Of a DNA stretch of 64,000 nt, positions 51,902 to 62,059 are shown piece after piece. This DNA is from GCA-2794515 sp033763335 (lineage in GTDB: Bacteria; Chloroflexota; Anaerolineae; Aggregatilineales; Phototrophicaceae). The notes below the pieces were generated by a model. The model ran no database searches and had not been told where the DNA came from. It saw nothing but the letters and a program-made list of their open reading frames with translations. The translations under genes and the position numbers were made by a program. Position 1 is the first letter of the stretch. Each line of letters opens with the position of its first letter. The stretch lies in contig JANRKU010000010.1 of the NCBI GenBank assembly GCA_033763335.1, positions 34,055-98,054 on the forward strand. Reading direction: 5' to 3'.

Positions 51902-52963
51902 ATGTCTGCACAAACCAGTGCCTTTATCATCGTATTTTGCACCGCCTTCTCAATAACATTGCTCCTCACACCGATGATGTCTTTTTTGGGAAAAAAATGG
52001 GGCATTACATCCAAAGCAGGGGGGCGTAGGCAAACGGAAGGCGATTTGCGCGGTGTCTCTAAAATGGGGGGTGTGGCGGTATTTTTGGGGTTCACCATCG
52101 CGGTCATTATCGCCCAATTTTTGCCAATCCCACGTTTTGACCCCGCAGAGATTATTCGTGTGACAGGGTTATTGCTGGGTGGGACATTTATATTCATCAT
52201 TGCGGTATTGGATGATATCTATGAATTTAACGCCGTACAGTTGGGCATTGGTCAAATTTTGGCGGCAGGCATTGCTGTTTTATTCCAAATTTTCATTGAG
52301 ACATTCAATAATCCATTCACAGGTCAACAAACCGATGGCTGGTCATATTTGGTCACGGTCACATTAACGATGTTCTGGCTTGGATTGATGATAAACACGA
52401 CTAATTTCATGGATGGGCTAGATGGACTTGCCACAGGGGTGGCATTCATCGCAGGGGTCATGCTATTCATCAACAGCGCATTTGTGTTGTTGCAATTGAG
52501 TGTGAGCCTGCTCCCGTTGGCATTAATGGGGTCTACATTGGCATTTTTGCTCTATAACACCTATCCAGCACAACTTTTTTTAGGCGGTGGGGCATACTTT
52601 TTGGGCTATTTGCTCGGCACATTGAGCATTATCGGGGGGGCAAAAATGGCGACTATTTTGCTCGTTATGGGGTTGCCATTGATGGATTTGGCTTGGCAAG
52701 CGACCAATCGAATTCGTAAAGGGCGCAATCCAATGCAGGGAGATAGGGGGCATATCCACTTTCGGTTACTTGATATGGGTTTTACCCAACGGCAAATCGT
52801 TTTTGTCTATTATCTTTTTTGTGCCTGTTTTGGGGTATTAACACTCGTTACGACCAGTCAGATGTTTAAGTTTATCGCCTTTAGCATGATGGTGTTGCTC
52901 ATCATCATTGGCTTTTTTGTCCTTAGCCGATTTTCTCAGGGAGAATCTTCGACATCCTCATAA
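51902..52963 (+). CDS. WecA/MraY-family polyprenyl-phosphate HexNAc-1-phosphate transferase
   Basis: The 353-residue membrane enzyme has about ten helices. It attaches a UDP-sugar-1-phosphate to undecaprenyl phosphate to start teichoic, O-antigen-like or wall polymers. Catalytic motifs are LDDIYEFN, NFMDGLDGLATG and the DRGHIHFRLLDMGF loop. The HIHxR type favours WecA/TagO over MraY. GGRRQTEGDLRGVSKMGG near residue 38 binds nucleotide. Its 3' end overlaps the convergent gene by 28 bases. Confidence 0.92.
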   Translation: MSAQTSAFIIVFCTAFSITLLLTPMMSFLGKKWGITSKAGGRRQTEGDLRGVSKMGGVAVFLGFTIAVIIAQFLPIPRFDPAEIIRVTGLLLGGTFIFIIAVLDDIYEFNAVQLGIGQILAAGIAVLFQIFIETFNNPFTGQQTDGWSYLVTVTLTMFWLGLMINTTNFMDGLDGLATGVAFIAGVMLFINSAFVLLQLSVSLLPLALMGSTLAFLLYNTYPAQLFLGGGAYFLGYLLGTLSIIGGAKMATILLVMGLPLMDLAWQATNRIRKGRNPMQGDRGHIHFRLLDMGFTQRQIVFVYYLFCACFGVLTLVTTSQMFKFIAFSMMVLLIIIGFFVLSRFSQGESSTSS

Positions 52964-54090
52964 CGAATATCGTCGTCTTCCTCATCTTCTTCATCGGCAT
53001 CATCGTCGTCTTTGAATGCTGATGTGCCACCAAAGACAATGGCACGCGGTGGGGGCATGGGCGGTTTAGGTGGCTCATTGATAGGCGCAACGGTGATGAC
53101 TTTTGGCTCTTCGCGGGTGACGGTACGCTTATCCAATGCGGGCGGTGGCGGTGGGGCAGAGAGAATCGCACTCGGTACAGAGGTGATGGGTTCTATGCCC
53201 GGTGCGCCCGGTATGGGAAAGGGCAATTTATAAATAGAGGGTGCGCCAGCCAATGGCGAAAGCTGTTTGGGTTCTTTGAGCGATTGCATCCTCTTTTGGC
53301 GTTCTTGATTGCGCGAGGCAATCACTTGTTCGCGTGTCATGGCAATCATCTTGCCATTTTTGAAGGTGGCACTATCCCCTGTAAGATATTCAATACTGTT
53401 CTCAATGAGCGCCAATAAACCAACTGCCACCACATCCAATATAATCACAAATGCAAATGCGCTAGATAATGTATTTAATATCGTTAGGATGGGACCCGTT
53501 ATAGCGGCACTCGCAATTTCATCCCCAACGCCGATAACAAACAACACCAGCATCACCACACCCAATATCGTAAAAATGATTCTAAGCCCACGAATTTGCT
53601 TAAAATCGGGCATCATGGTATTTGCCACCGTAAACAGTAAATATGCCCATAGCCAAAAATCTGGGGCGCTGGTAATACGTCCTATGGCGCGTAAAACACT
53701 GTCTAATGTGCCATCAAAATCGGCAAAGGCAACATTGACCTGAAAAATATTATTCATGGCAAATAGGATAAAAAACAGCCCCGCTAAAAATGGTGTTAAA
53801 GTGATAATACTCACTCTAGCAGGGCTGGCTTTTTTGGATAATTTGATGAAATTGAGTTTTAACTCGCCAATTTCTTGCTTCTCTGGCAGACGAATAGCAC
53901 GTTCTGCACGGACATCTAACACACCTGCCATCAGCCAATAGACCAATTGGTTGATAATGACTCCGGGAAGGAAGAATGTGTAATAGAGCAAGGTGGTACG
54001 CTGAAAATCCTTGAGGACAAGCCAGCCCACCTTGAAAATGTGTTGATGTAGCCATCGTTCTATTTGGCGCAATCCATAGAAAAGCGCCAC
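52936..54090 (-). CDS. Multi-pass membrane protein with Pro-rich, acidic tail
   Basis: The 384-residue protein has about five to six membrane segments in residues 15-240. The cytosolic tail (about 260-384) is rich in Pro and ends in a very acidic stretch (DDDDADEEDEEDDDIRYEDV). The acidic codons at its 3' end are antisense to the transferase gene's final helix. It follows tpiA on the minus strand by 42 bases. No family recognised. Confidence 0.7.
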   Translation of the reverse strand: MALFYGLRQIERWLHQHIFKVGWLVLKDFQRTTLLYYTFFLPGVIINQLVYWLMAGVLDVRAERAIRLPEKQEIGELKLNFIKLSKKASPARVSIITLTPFLAGLFFILFAMNNIFQVNVAFADFDGTLDSVLRAIGRITSAPDFWLWAYLLFTVANTMMPDFKQIRGLRIIFTILGVVMLVLFVIGVGDEIASAAITGPILTILNTLSSAFAFVIILDVVAVGLLALIENSIEYLTGDSATFKNGKMIAMTREQVIASRNQERQKRMQSLKEPKQLSPLAGAPSIYKLPFPIPGAPGIEPITSVPSAILSAPPPPPALDKRTVTREEPKVITVAPINEPPKPPMPPPRAIVFGGTSAFKDDDDADEEDEEDDDIRYEDVEDSP

Positions 54091-54132
54091 AACGAAACCA
54101 AAAGCGAGAAAAAAATCTATGACGACCAGAGG

Positions 54133-54900
54133 CTAAACTCCCTTAGCTTGGGCAGAGGCTTGGATGAGCGCCACAAAATCAGCAACCTGAAGTGATGCAC
54201 CACCAACCAACCCGCCATCAATATGTTCTTGTGACATATAGTCTAGCATATTGTTGGGTTTTACACTGCCACCATATTGGATTCGTGTGGCTTGGGCGAT
54301 TTCATCGCCATATAATTCGGCAATCGTCCCGCGAATCATGCCACAAATACGATTGGCAATTTCCGCACTAGCATTTTTACCCGTACCAATTGCCCAAATC
54401 GGTTCATAGGCGATAACAACATGCGCCATATCCGCATTGCTGATGCCCGCAAGGGCGGCGCGGACTTGCCCACCAACAAATGATTCGGTTTCATTGGCTT
54501 CGTTTTGTCCCAAACTTTCGCCAACCGCGATGATGGGTTTAATCCCATTGGCGAGCAAGGCTTTGGCTTTTTTGTTAATCATGTCATCGGTTTCTTTGAG
54601 ATATTCCCGACATTCAGAATGCCCAATGATGCAGTATTCCACTAGCCCTTTGAGCATGGTGGGTGAAATTTGGGATGTGAACGCGCCATGTGTTTCCCAA
54701 TGGGTATTTTGTGCAGATACCTTCACATCTGTGCCTTTTACAGCCTCTGCAACACCTGTAAGTGCCAAAAAGGTTGGCGCAACCACGCGCTCTACACCTG
54801 TATATTGGGCGATAAGCGGGGCAAGCTCAGTCACAAATGCCACCGATTCGGCAGGTGTTTTGTGCATTTTCCAATTACCAGCAATGATAGGGGTTCTCAT
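54133..54900 (-). CDS. tpiA: Triosephosphate isomerase
   Basis: It interconverts DHAP and glyceraldehyde-3-phosphate. Catalytic residues: Lys in GNWKMHKT, His in CIIGHSECR, and Glu in AYEPIWAIGTGKNAS. The phosphate loop GGSVKPNN and GGLVGGASL are present. At 255 residues it has the usual length. It begins 4 bases after pgk. Confidence 0.97.
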   Translation of the reverse strand: MRTPIIAGNWKMHKTPAESVAFVTELAPLIAQYTGVERVVAPTFLALTGVAEAVKGTDVKVSAQNTHWETHGAFTSQISPTMLKGLVEYCIIGHSECREYLKETDDMINKKAKALLANGIKPIIAVGESLGQNEANETESFVGGQVRAALAGISNADMAHVVIAYEPIWAIGTGKNASAEIANRICGMIRGTIAELYGDEIAQATRIQYGGSVKPNNMLDYMSQEHIDGGLVGGASLQVADFVALIQASAQAKGV

Positions 54901-54904
54901 GCGC

Positions 54905-56092
54905 TTATTTATCCTTCAATGCAACAACACCGGGGAGGGCTTTGCCTTCGAGCATTTCGAGGCTGGCACCACCACCCGTTGAGATATGGGTGATTTGACT
55001 TGCCAAGCCCGATTCTTCGATGGCGGCGGCAGAATCACCACCACCGATGATGGTAATTGCTCCCTTAGCGGTTTCTGCCGCCAACATACCTGCGACTGCG
55101 AATGTGCCTTTGGCAAAATTGGGCATTTCAAATACGCCCATAGGTCCGTTCCAAACAACCGTTTTTGCACCGCTCAAAATGGCGGCAAATTGCTTAACCG
55201 TTTCTTCGCCAATATCATAAATTGCCCAGCCATCTGGCACGCCTGCGACAACATCAATGGTTTTGCGGGTGGCTTCGTTATCGAATTTATCACCAATAAC
55301 GGCATCGGTGGGTAATACGAGTTTTTCGCCACCTTTTTCGAGGAGCATTTTGGCTGTTTCGATGGCATCGGCTTCTACGAGCGATTTGCCCAATTCCAAG
55401 CCTTGCGCCTTGAGGAAGGTATTCGCCATTCCACCACCGATGAGCAACGCATCTACTTTGCCGAGCAAGGCTTCAATGACTTCGATTTTATCTGACACTT
55501 TTGCCCCACCCAAAATGGCGATAAAGGGACGTTTTGGCGCTTCGATGGCATTTGCCAAATAATCAATTTCTTTTTCGAGCAACAATCCAGATACAGCAGG
55601 TAAATAATCGGTCACGCCAACAGTAGATGAATGGGCGCGGTGAGCAGAGCCAAACGCATCGTTGACGAAAATATCACCGTGTTTGGCGAGTGCTTTGGCG
55701 AGTTCTGCATCATTTTTCTCTTCGCCTTTATAAAAACGGGTGTTTTCGAGGATGAGGACACCACCTTCGGGCAAATTGGCAACAGCTTTATCGGCAATAT
55801 CACCAATGCAATCTTCGGCAAAAGCGACATCTACGCCCAATAATCCTGCTAATATTGCCACAGTGGGCTTTAGCGAAAATTCGGGCGTAGGTCCGTCTTT
55901 TGGTCTACCTAAATGAGACATCAAGATAACGGCTTTTGGTTTTTGGTCGAGAATATATTTGATGGTGGGGACGGCGGCACGCACGCGGGTGTCATCGGTA
56001 ACTGTTGAGCCATCGAGTGGCACATTAAAATCCACACGAACTAAGACGCGCTTGCCCGTTAATTCGACATCACGAATACTTTGTTTATTCAT
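54905..56092 (-). CDS. pgk: Phosphoglycerate kinase
   Basis: It makes ATP from 1,3-bisphosphoglycerate. Family blocks are VRVDFNVPLDG, SHLGRPKDG, GGAKVSDKIEVI, VWNGPMGVFE and GGGDSAAAIEE (ATP loop). At 395 residues it has normal length. It forms pgk-tpiA with a 4-base gap and lies after the gap terminator. Confidence 0.97.
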   Translation of the reverse strand: MNKQSIRDVELTGKRVLVRVDFNVPLDGSTVTDDTRVRAAVPTIKYILDQKPKAVILMSHLGRPKDGPTPEFSLKPTVAILAGLLGVDVAFAEDCIGDIADKAVANLPEGGVLILENTRFYKGEEKNDAELAKALAKHGDIFVNDAFGSAHRAHSSTVGVTDYLPAVSGLLLEKEIDYLANAIEAPKRPFIAILGGAKVSDKIEVIEALLGKVDALLIGGGMANTFLKAQGLELGKSLVEADAIETAKMLLEKGGEKLVLPTDAVIGDKFDNEATRKTIDVVAGVPDGWAIYDIGEETVKQFAAILSGAKTVVWNGPMGVFEMPNFAKGTFAVAGMLAAETAKGAITIIGGGDSAAAIEESGLASQITHISTGGGASLEMLEGKALPGVVALKDK

Positions 56093-56127
56093 ATTGAGAG
56101 CCTCCAGAAAGGAAATGGTGATAAAAA

Positions 56128-56151
56128 CAGAGGGGTATTTATGCCCCTCTG
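56128..56151 (-). terminator. Rho-independent terminator or attenuator between gap and pgk
   Basis: CAGAGGGG/CCCCTCTG (8 bp) is followed on the minus strand by TTTTTATC. It would uncouple gap from pgk-tpiA, at least partly. Confidence 0.75.
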
Positions 56152-56166
56152 CGATAAAACTCGAAA

Positions 56167-57174
56167 TTATAGGCGGTCGCCCATAAATTTGGTCAAATCG
56201 GCGGTACGGCTAGAATAACCCCATTCGTTGTCATACCAAGTTACGACCTTAATCAAGGTGCCATTGGCGGCACAAGATTCTACGTCAATGGTGCTGGAGA
56301 AGGTGTTGCCGATAAAATCTGAGGACACCAATTGAGCATGTTCAACAGCCAAAATGCCCTTCATACGACCATTAGCGGCTTCTTCAAAGGCGGCAATCAT
56401 ATCAGCTTTGGTGGCGGGACGTTCTACAACAGCAACAAAGTCTACCAATGAGACGGTTGGGGTTGGGACGCGCACCGAGAAACCATCGAAACGACCCTTG
56501 AGGTCAGGAATAACCAACGAAACGGCTTTTGCCGCGCCAGTGGTGGTGGGGATGATGTTGATGGCGGCAGAACGCGCACGACGCAAGTCCTTATGGGGCA
56601 GGTCGAGGATGCGTTGGTCATTGGTATAGCTGTGGATGGTGGTCATATAAGCATTGAGGATATTGTATTTTTCATGCACCACTTTGGCGGCGGGGGCAAG
56701 GCAGTTGGTGGTACAAGAAGCGTTAGACACGATATGATGTTTTGAGGAATCGTATTTTTCTTCATTGACACCCAACACGACAGTGATGTCTTCGTTTTTG
56801 GCGGGGGCAGAGATGATAACCTTCTTGGCACCACCTTGCAGATGTTTGGCGGCTTGGTCACGGTCAGTAAAAATGCCCGTGCTTTCAATGACAATATCAA
56901 CACCCAAATCGCCCCAGGGGATGGCGGCGGGGTCTTTTGCCGATAATGCTTTGATGGAATCGCCATCAATAATCAGGTTATCGCCATTAACTTCTACTTT
57001 GCCGTTATAGCGTCCATAGGTGGAATCGTAGCGGAACAGGTGTGCCATTGTTTCTAAATCGCCCAAATCATTGAAAGCGACAATATCGATTGAATCCTTA
57101 TACGTATCGCGCATGGCTTTCAACACTTGGCGACCAATACGACCAAAACCGTTAATCCCTACACGAATAGCCAT
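56167..57174 (-). CDS. gap: Glyceraldehyde-3-phosphate dehydrogenase
   Basis: It oxidises glyceraldehyde-3-phosphate with NAD. GINGFGRIGRQVLKA begins the Rossmann fold, the catalytic Cys lies in SNASCTTNCLAP, and the C-terminal WYDNEWGYSSR is present. Asp in VAFNDLGD favours NAD. At 335 residues it has normal length. It lies 30 bases after yvcK, followed by a terminator before pgk. Confidence 0.97.
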   Translation of the reverse strand: MAIRVGINGFGRIGRQVLKAMRDTYKDSIDIVAFNDLGDLETMAHLFRYDSTYGRYNGKVEVNGDNLIIDGDSIKALSAKDPAAIPWGDLGVDIVIESTGIFTDRDQAAKHLQGGAKKVIISAPAKNEDITVVLGVNEEKYDSSKHHIVSNASCTTNCLAPAAKVVHEKYNILNAYMTTIHSYTNDQRILDLPHKDLRRARSAAINIIPTTTGAAKAVSLVIPDLKGRFDGFSVRVPTPTVSLVDFVAVVERPATKADMIAAFEEAANGRMKGILAVEHAQLVSSDFIGNTFSSTIDVESCAANGTLIKVVTWYDNEWGYSSRTADLTKFMGDRL

Positions 57175-57204
57175 TTGTTACTTTCCTCTCACTAATGTAG
57201 ATAA

Positions 57205-58488
57205 TTACAATTGTTCAAAAACAGGGTGGGGCGTTGCCCCTGCGCCTGTTTTTTCCAACTCCATTATTTTTAATAGAGCATTCACTAATTTGCGAGGGTC
57301 ATGTCTCCATGGTTGTCCTTCATCGGTCAAATCGGTGTAATGCACTAAATAACGCTGAAAAATCTCGTGATTGGTGGGCGTTAGCGCCACATAGCGGGTA
57401 TTGCTACCCTTGTTCAGCGTTGGGGTGGCATTATTAGCCACAATACTCTGCAAGATACCACGTCCGATATACTGTTCAATCGCCAAAACATGGTCTGCAA
57501 CGGTAAAATTTTCGGTTTCGCCCGGTTGTGTTGCCACATTGCACACATATACTTTATGCGCTTTGGTCTCTTTTAAGGCTTGGGCGATGCCATTGACCAA
57601 TAAATTGGGGATAATACTGGTAAATAAACTCCCTGGTCCTATCACGACTAAATCGGCTTCCAGAATGGCTTTAATGCTTTCTGAATAGGCATGAACATCT
57701 GGTGGGTGAATTTGTATGGATTCGATTTGACCACCTGCCTCGCTAATTTTGGATTCACCCAAAACACTAATAGGCTGATTTTTGCCTGCAACACGCACAT
57801 CGGCAATCAGGTGAATATCTTCTAATGTGGCAGGTAATACACGCCCTTGAATATTCAATACCCGTTCAACTTCGGTTAATGCCGTTTCTAGGCTACCACT
57901 CACACCTGCCATAGCCGCAATGAAAAGGTTTCCAAACGCATGTCCGCCTAAATCCCCATCTGAAAAACGATATTGAAACAGTTGTGTCATGAGTTTTTCG
58001 TCATCGGCAAGGGCGGCAATATTATTGCGTAAATCACCCGGAGGCAATACACCTAATTCACGGCGTAATCGCCCAGAACTACCACCATCATCCGCCATCG
58101 TTACAACAGCAGTGATATTATTGGTATAGGCTTTGAATCCACGTAACACCGAAGGAAGCCCTGTCCCACCACCAATAGCCACAAGGCGCAATCCTTTATG
58201 ACGTTTGCTATGGGCATAAACCACGTCTATGAGTCGTCCTTGTTGATGTTTGCGATAGGGTGCTAAGACATTACGAGATAATTTTATCACAGAAATGGTG
58301 AGGATGACGAACCCACCAACGAAAAGAGTGATGATTGTCACCCAATTTATGGACGAAATAAATAGAGGGGTATAGGTTTCTAATTTGAGGATGGCATAAG
58401 CGATGCCAATGGCAATCATACTGATGCCCAAAATAGATAAAATAACCCACCGTTTTACGCCAATGCCGATAGCAAACCATTTTTTCAT
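57205..58488 (-). CDS. yvcK: YvcK/CofD-like gluconeogenesis factor with N-terminal membrane anchor
   Basis: The YvcK core (about 100-400) has VAIGGGTGLPSVLRGFK, TMADDGGSSGRLRRELG, PPGDLRNNIAAL and YVCNVATQPGETE. YvcK proteins bind UDP-sugars and link carbon metabolism to cell-wall synthesis. Unlike the 317-residue Bacillus protein, this one has two N-terminal membrane helices, putting it at the membrane. Its start overlaps the DUF1461 gene stop by 4 bases, and gap follows. Confidence 0.92.
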   Translation of the reverse strand: MKKWFAIGIGVKRWVILSILGISMIAIGIAYAILKLETYTPLFISSINWVTIITLFVGGFVILTISVIKLSRNVLAPYRKHQQGRLIDVVYAHSKRHKGLRLVAIGGGTGLPSVLRGFKAYTNNITAVVTMADDGGSSGRLRRELGVLPPGDLRNNIAALADDEKLMTQLFQYRFSDGDLGGHAFGNLFIAAMAGVSGSLETALTEVERVLNIQGRVLPATLEDIHLIADVRVAGKNQPISVLGESKISEAGGQIESIQIHPPDVHAYSESIKAILEADLVVIGPGSLFTSIIPNLLVNGIAQALKETKAHKVYVCNVATQPGETENFTVADHVLAIEQYIGRGILQSIVANNATPTLNKGSNTRYVALTPTNHEIFQRYLVHYTDLTDEGQPWRHDPRKLVNALLKIMELEKTGAGATPHPVFEQL

Positions 58489-59237
58489 GAGGTTGGTCGC
58501 CTAAAGATGACTTTAATCCATATCCCTATATTACCATAGTGCCATGTAATTGCGAGTAGGATAAGGGCAAAAATGGTGGTCATGATGCCAATGGTCAATG
58601 AGGCATCAAACCAAAATTTTTCTGGAAAAAGACGGATGAGGGTGTCGGAATATAAAAATTGCCACGTCCCACTTTCAAATAACAGGGTGTGGAATAGGGT
58701 AAAAAATGTATCCCATGCGACAATGACTGCAATAACGATTGCGAAAATAAGGCTAATAGTAAAGATAGCACCAGAAAATATGCCTGCACGAATACTTTTT
58801 CGCAATTCGCCATTACGCCATAAAATTCCGATGAGTGCCAATGAGCCAATGCCCCCAATAGTTAATATCCAAAATGCCCATCGTGTGACAATTTTGACAT
58901 CTTCCATATGGCGCAATTCGTTGGCATTAAACAATTGGCGGGGTGAATCTGGGAAAGTTAAATCACCCAAATAGCTAATATCAGCATCATTTAGGAGATA
59001 TTCCAAAGCATAAGGGGCAATGTTCAGCCTATCCTCAAGCGTGAAGCCATAAGTGTCTTCTGGAAAATCGGGGCGATGATATTCAAATTGTAAAAAGAGC
59101 GGTGTCATCACCAAACGGGCAGAGAGCAACGGCAATAATATCACCACTGCCAGCATAAAATAGATGCGGAGCGCCCATTTTATGAGGCGCATGTTGGTTG
59201 ATTGTGTTGGGATAGAAGGGGTTATTTCTGCATTCAT
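58485..59237 (-). CDS. DUF1461 integral membrane protein
   Basis: This 250-residue protein has four to five membrane segments. It matches the TIGR01906/DUF1461 pattern: an outer loop after helix 1 with Tyr/Leu-rich helices (APYALEYLLNDAD), then FHTLLFESGTWQFLYSDTLI and RLFPEKFW. The function is unknown; members occur in many Gram-positive and related bacteria. It overlaps both neighbours (yvcK and the spermidine-synthase-like gene) by 4 bases. Confidence 0.82.
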   Translation of the reverse strand: MNAEITPSIPTQSTNMRLIKWALRIYFMLAVVILLPLLSARLVMTPLFLQFEYHRPDFPEDTYGFTLEDRLNIAPYALEYLLNDADISYLGDLTFPDSPRQLFNANELRHMEDVKIVTRWAFWILTIGGIGSLALIGILWRNGELRKSIRAGIFSGAIFTISLIFAIVIAVIVAWDTFFTLFHTLLFESGTWQFLYSDTLIRLFPEKFWFDASLTIGIMTTIFALILLAITWHYGNIGIWIKVIFRRPTS

Positions 59238-60805
59238 CGTATGGAGTCTATATCACCATATAGGAGAAAATTGATAACCAGCGAATCTACTAAATTTTCG
59301 ATGGGAGCGCGGTCATCTGTGAAGATGATACCAGATGGTTGAATTAAGACAAGATTTTCTAGGCTACTTTGCATCACTCTGAGCAGTAATTCAGGTGTAT
59401 TAGCCGATAATCCGCGCAAATTCTGTGTCAAATTATCGGATGAGGTGACGGTTTGTGTGGCAATTAAAATAGTGTTGAATGAGCGCGGGACATCAATCGC
59501 ATGGACAGTGGGAAATACTTGCATAAGGGTTGTCGCCATCGCATCCACCAAGCGCCTATCGGTGCTGGTACGTCCCACATTGATAGCGACCACACCATCG
59601 GGGGATAAATGAACTTTCACTTCTTGGAAAAATTCGACAGTAGTCAAATGCCACGGGATATAGGGGGGGCGATAGGCATCTATAGCAATTACATCATATG
59701 GTTGTGTCAATTTTCGTAGCACATACCGCCCATCTTCGGCATAAGCCGTGAGGCTTGGCATTTTTTCGGCGTTCATATCAAAAAATAATTCGCCCACATG
59801 GATAATATCGGGGTCAATTTCTACCCCGTCCATGTGAATATTCCCATAGACCCGTTGATATTGGCGGGGAATTGTGCCTGCGGCGAGTCCTATCACCAAC
59901 AGGCTATCAACGCGCTCCATGTTATAGGGCGGTGTATTAAAATAAGGCGCTACCAAAAAATAATCCCATGTACCACCAAATTCGTATAAATTGGGGTGAT
60001 AGCGACTATGCACCCCTTGTCCCTCATTCAGATATAAATTGACATAACCACGCGCATCTTGTACGACCTGAATATAGTTATAGGCGCTTTCGTCATCGTA
60101 TAGCACGGTGGAATTAGCAGGGGGTTGGCGCAAATAGCCATTTAAGACGATTATCGCCAAAATTATGATGATAATAGGCATCCATAGCCAAATGAGCGTT
60201 TTAGCCCCATTTTGACCCCATAAACCGATAAATGAGATGGTATACAAACACCCCGCAAAAAATAAAAAGGTAAGAGCTGTTCCCAATTCGGGGATGAGGA
60301 TGAGGGTGGGTAAAAATGTCCCCAACAGGCTACCCAACGTGCTGATGGCATAAATTTGCCCCGATACGCGCCCTGCTTCTTCTGGTGATTTGACGGCTAG
60401 GCGGATAGCAAAGGGGGAAATACATCCCAACAACGTCACTGGCACAGAAAATAATACCAATACCGAGATGAAAGAGCCGAGCGCCAAACCTGCCTCAACC
60501 CCTGTGACAGCACGCGCCGCCTCTTGCAAAATGGGACGTGCAACCAATGGCACAAGGGCGCTCAAAAATGATGCCCATAGCATAATCCGATAGAGTGTTT
60601 TGGGATATGGAGAACGGTCTGCCCAACGCCCACCGATGAAATAGCCGATGGTCAAATAGAGCAACATCAATCCAATGACATTCGCCCATACCAAGTTGCT
60701 TGTGCCAAACACACTCCCCAAAAGACGTGATGCGGATAGTTCAATAGCAAGTGTGGTAATGCCACTGATGAATACCGCCACATATAAAAATCGTTTTGAA
60801 GTCAT
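59234..60805 (-). CDS. Fused membrane/spermidine-synthase-like protein
   Basis: The first 230 residues have about seven membrane helices like an MFS-type module. The rest is a spermidine-synthase-like Rossmann domain with MDGVEIDPDIIHVG, TAYAEDGRYVL, VIAIDAYRPPYIPWHL and DGVVAINVGR. Such fusions are common in Chloroflexota and Proteobacteria. True aminopropyl transfer is unproven because the substrate-binding acidic residues are not clearly all present. It follows the second DUF58 gene by 3 bases. Confidence 0.85.
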   Translation of the reverse strand: MTSKRFLYVAVFISGITTLAIELSASRLLGSVFGTSNLVWANVIGLMLLYLTIGYFIGGRWADRSPYPKTLYRIMLWASFLSALVPLVARPILQEAARAVTGVEAGLALGSFISVLVLFSVPVTLLGCISPFAIRLAVKSPEEAGRVSGQIYAISTLGSLLGTFLPTLILIPELGTALTFLFFAGCLYTISFIGLWGQNGAKTLIWLWMPIIIIILAIIVLNGYLRQPPANSTVLYDDESAYNYIQVVQDARGYVNLYLNEGQGVHSRYHPNLYEFGGTWDYFLVAPYFNTPPYNMERVDSLLVIGLAAGTIPRQYQRVYGNIHMDGVEIDPDIIHVGELFFDMNAEKMPSLTAYAEDGRYVLRKLTQPYDVIAIDAYRPPYIPWHLTTVEFFQEVKVHLSPDGVVAINVGRTSTDRRLVDAMATTLMQVFPTVHAIDVPRSFNTILIATQTVTSSDNLTQNLRGLSANTPELLLRVMQSSLENLVLIQPSGIIFTDDRAPIENLVDSLVINFLLYGDIDSIR

Positions 60806-60808
60806 AGC

Positions 60809-62059
60809 TTACACCGATTGCCTTGTCAACGCATCTGCAATATCATCACCACGCCTTACAACCAACGTCGGAATTTTCACAAGACGCAAATAAGCCGCCA
60901 TTTCTTCACCAGAGGGTGCATATCCAAAAGTCGAGGCATCTATCAAAACACATAAGACTTTAATCCCGCGTTTTGATAAGAGCATGGCTTCTGTCATCCA
61001 TGTGTTATCGGCAGAACTGGTCACGATGATGAGGGTTGTGCCACGCGAAAATGATTGGGATTCTAAAACAAGCATTTGTGCCAATGTATAGGTGTTGGTG
61101 CTTTTGGCGACAGCGAGTGTTTCTAAGATATGGGTAAGCTGTCTGCGTCCACGTTCTGGCTGATGAATTTCGCGCTTAGGAGTATAGGCGATAAACCCCA
61201 ATACCCGTTCTAGTTCCACGAAATACCGTGCCAGTGATGCCGATACTACTGCCACATATTCTTCTGTGGAGGCAGGAATCCCGCCCATTGTCGGCAAAAT
61301 ATACCCTGCTTCTGTGCGGGTGAGGGATGGGTCTTCAATGACCGAAGCACGCGCAAAATCTGAAAACATCCAAATATCGACAAGCGGGTCAATTTCAAAT
61401 TCTTTGACCATCAATTGGTCACGGCGGGCTGTTGTCCGCCAATGTACCCGATTGATACTATCACCCATAGCATATTCGCGCACACCTGCCGCATTGGTCG
61501 TGACATAATGTGAGCGTTGGCGCTGTGCTTCGCCACCAGATAACATGCCCATCGGTAAATCCACATGGCTCAGTTTGACCATACTGGGGTAAACCACGAT
61601 TCTGGAGGTTGCATTAATCAATCGGCGGGCTGTGAATAACCCAAAAGGGTCGCCACTTCGCAATATCATGGGACCCAACCGAAATTCACCGCGTGCGATA
61701 CACCGTGTTTGCAAACTCCATTCATGTTGTCCGCCAATACCCAATGATGGCACAATACGACTGGCACGATGGTCTGGTAAATCGGACTGGTCTTCGACTT
61801 CTAGCCATAATTTTGGCAAAATAGCGCGATTTTTGACAATAAATGTCTCTTCAAAGGTGCGTCCCACCTGAGCGCGACGGGCGCGGGTTTTGCGGGTAAT
61901 CCCAATCCAACGCACCGCCAACCACGACCATAGATAAGAGATGATAATCACCCCAAGCAACATATAGCCCACATTAAAAAAGTAGGCTTTGCCCGTAAAA
62001 ATCCCAACGAGGAAAATTAGGGTGGTTAAAAAATAGAAAAAATAGCGCCGACTTTTCAT
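60809..62059 (-). CDS. DUF58 protein, second copy
   Basis: The 416-residue protein has two N-terminal helices, a beta region and the DUF58 motif REYAMGDSINRVHWRTTARR at about 200, then a VWA-like C-terminal part. It is longer than the DUF58 protein at 33351 because it carries the membrane anchor and beta domain. Its start overlaps the moxR stop by 1 base. Confidence 0.9.
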   Translation of the reverse strand: MKSRRYFFYFLTTLIFLVGIFTGKAYFFNVGYMLLGVIIISYLWSWLAVRWIGITRKTRARRAQVGRTFEETFIVKNRAILPKLWLEVEDQSDLPDHRASRIVPSLGIGGQHEWSLQTRCIARGEFRLGPMILRSGDPFGLFTARRLINATSRIVVYPSMVKLSHVDLPMGMLSGGEAQRQRSHYVTTNAAGVREYAMGDSINRVHWRTTARRDQLMVKEFEIDPLVDIWMFSDFARASVIEDPSLTRTEAGYILPTMGGIPASTEEYVAVVSASLARYFVELERVLGFIAYTPKREIHQPERGRRQLTHILETLAVAKSTNTYTLAQMLVLESQSFSRGTTLIIVTSSADNTWMTEAMLLSKRGIKVLCVLIDASTFGYAPSGEEMAAYLRLVKIPTLVVRRGDDIADALTRQSV

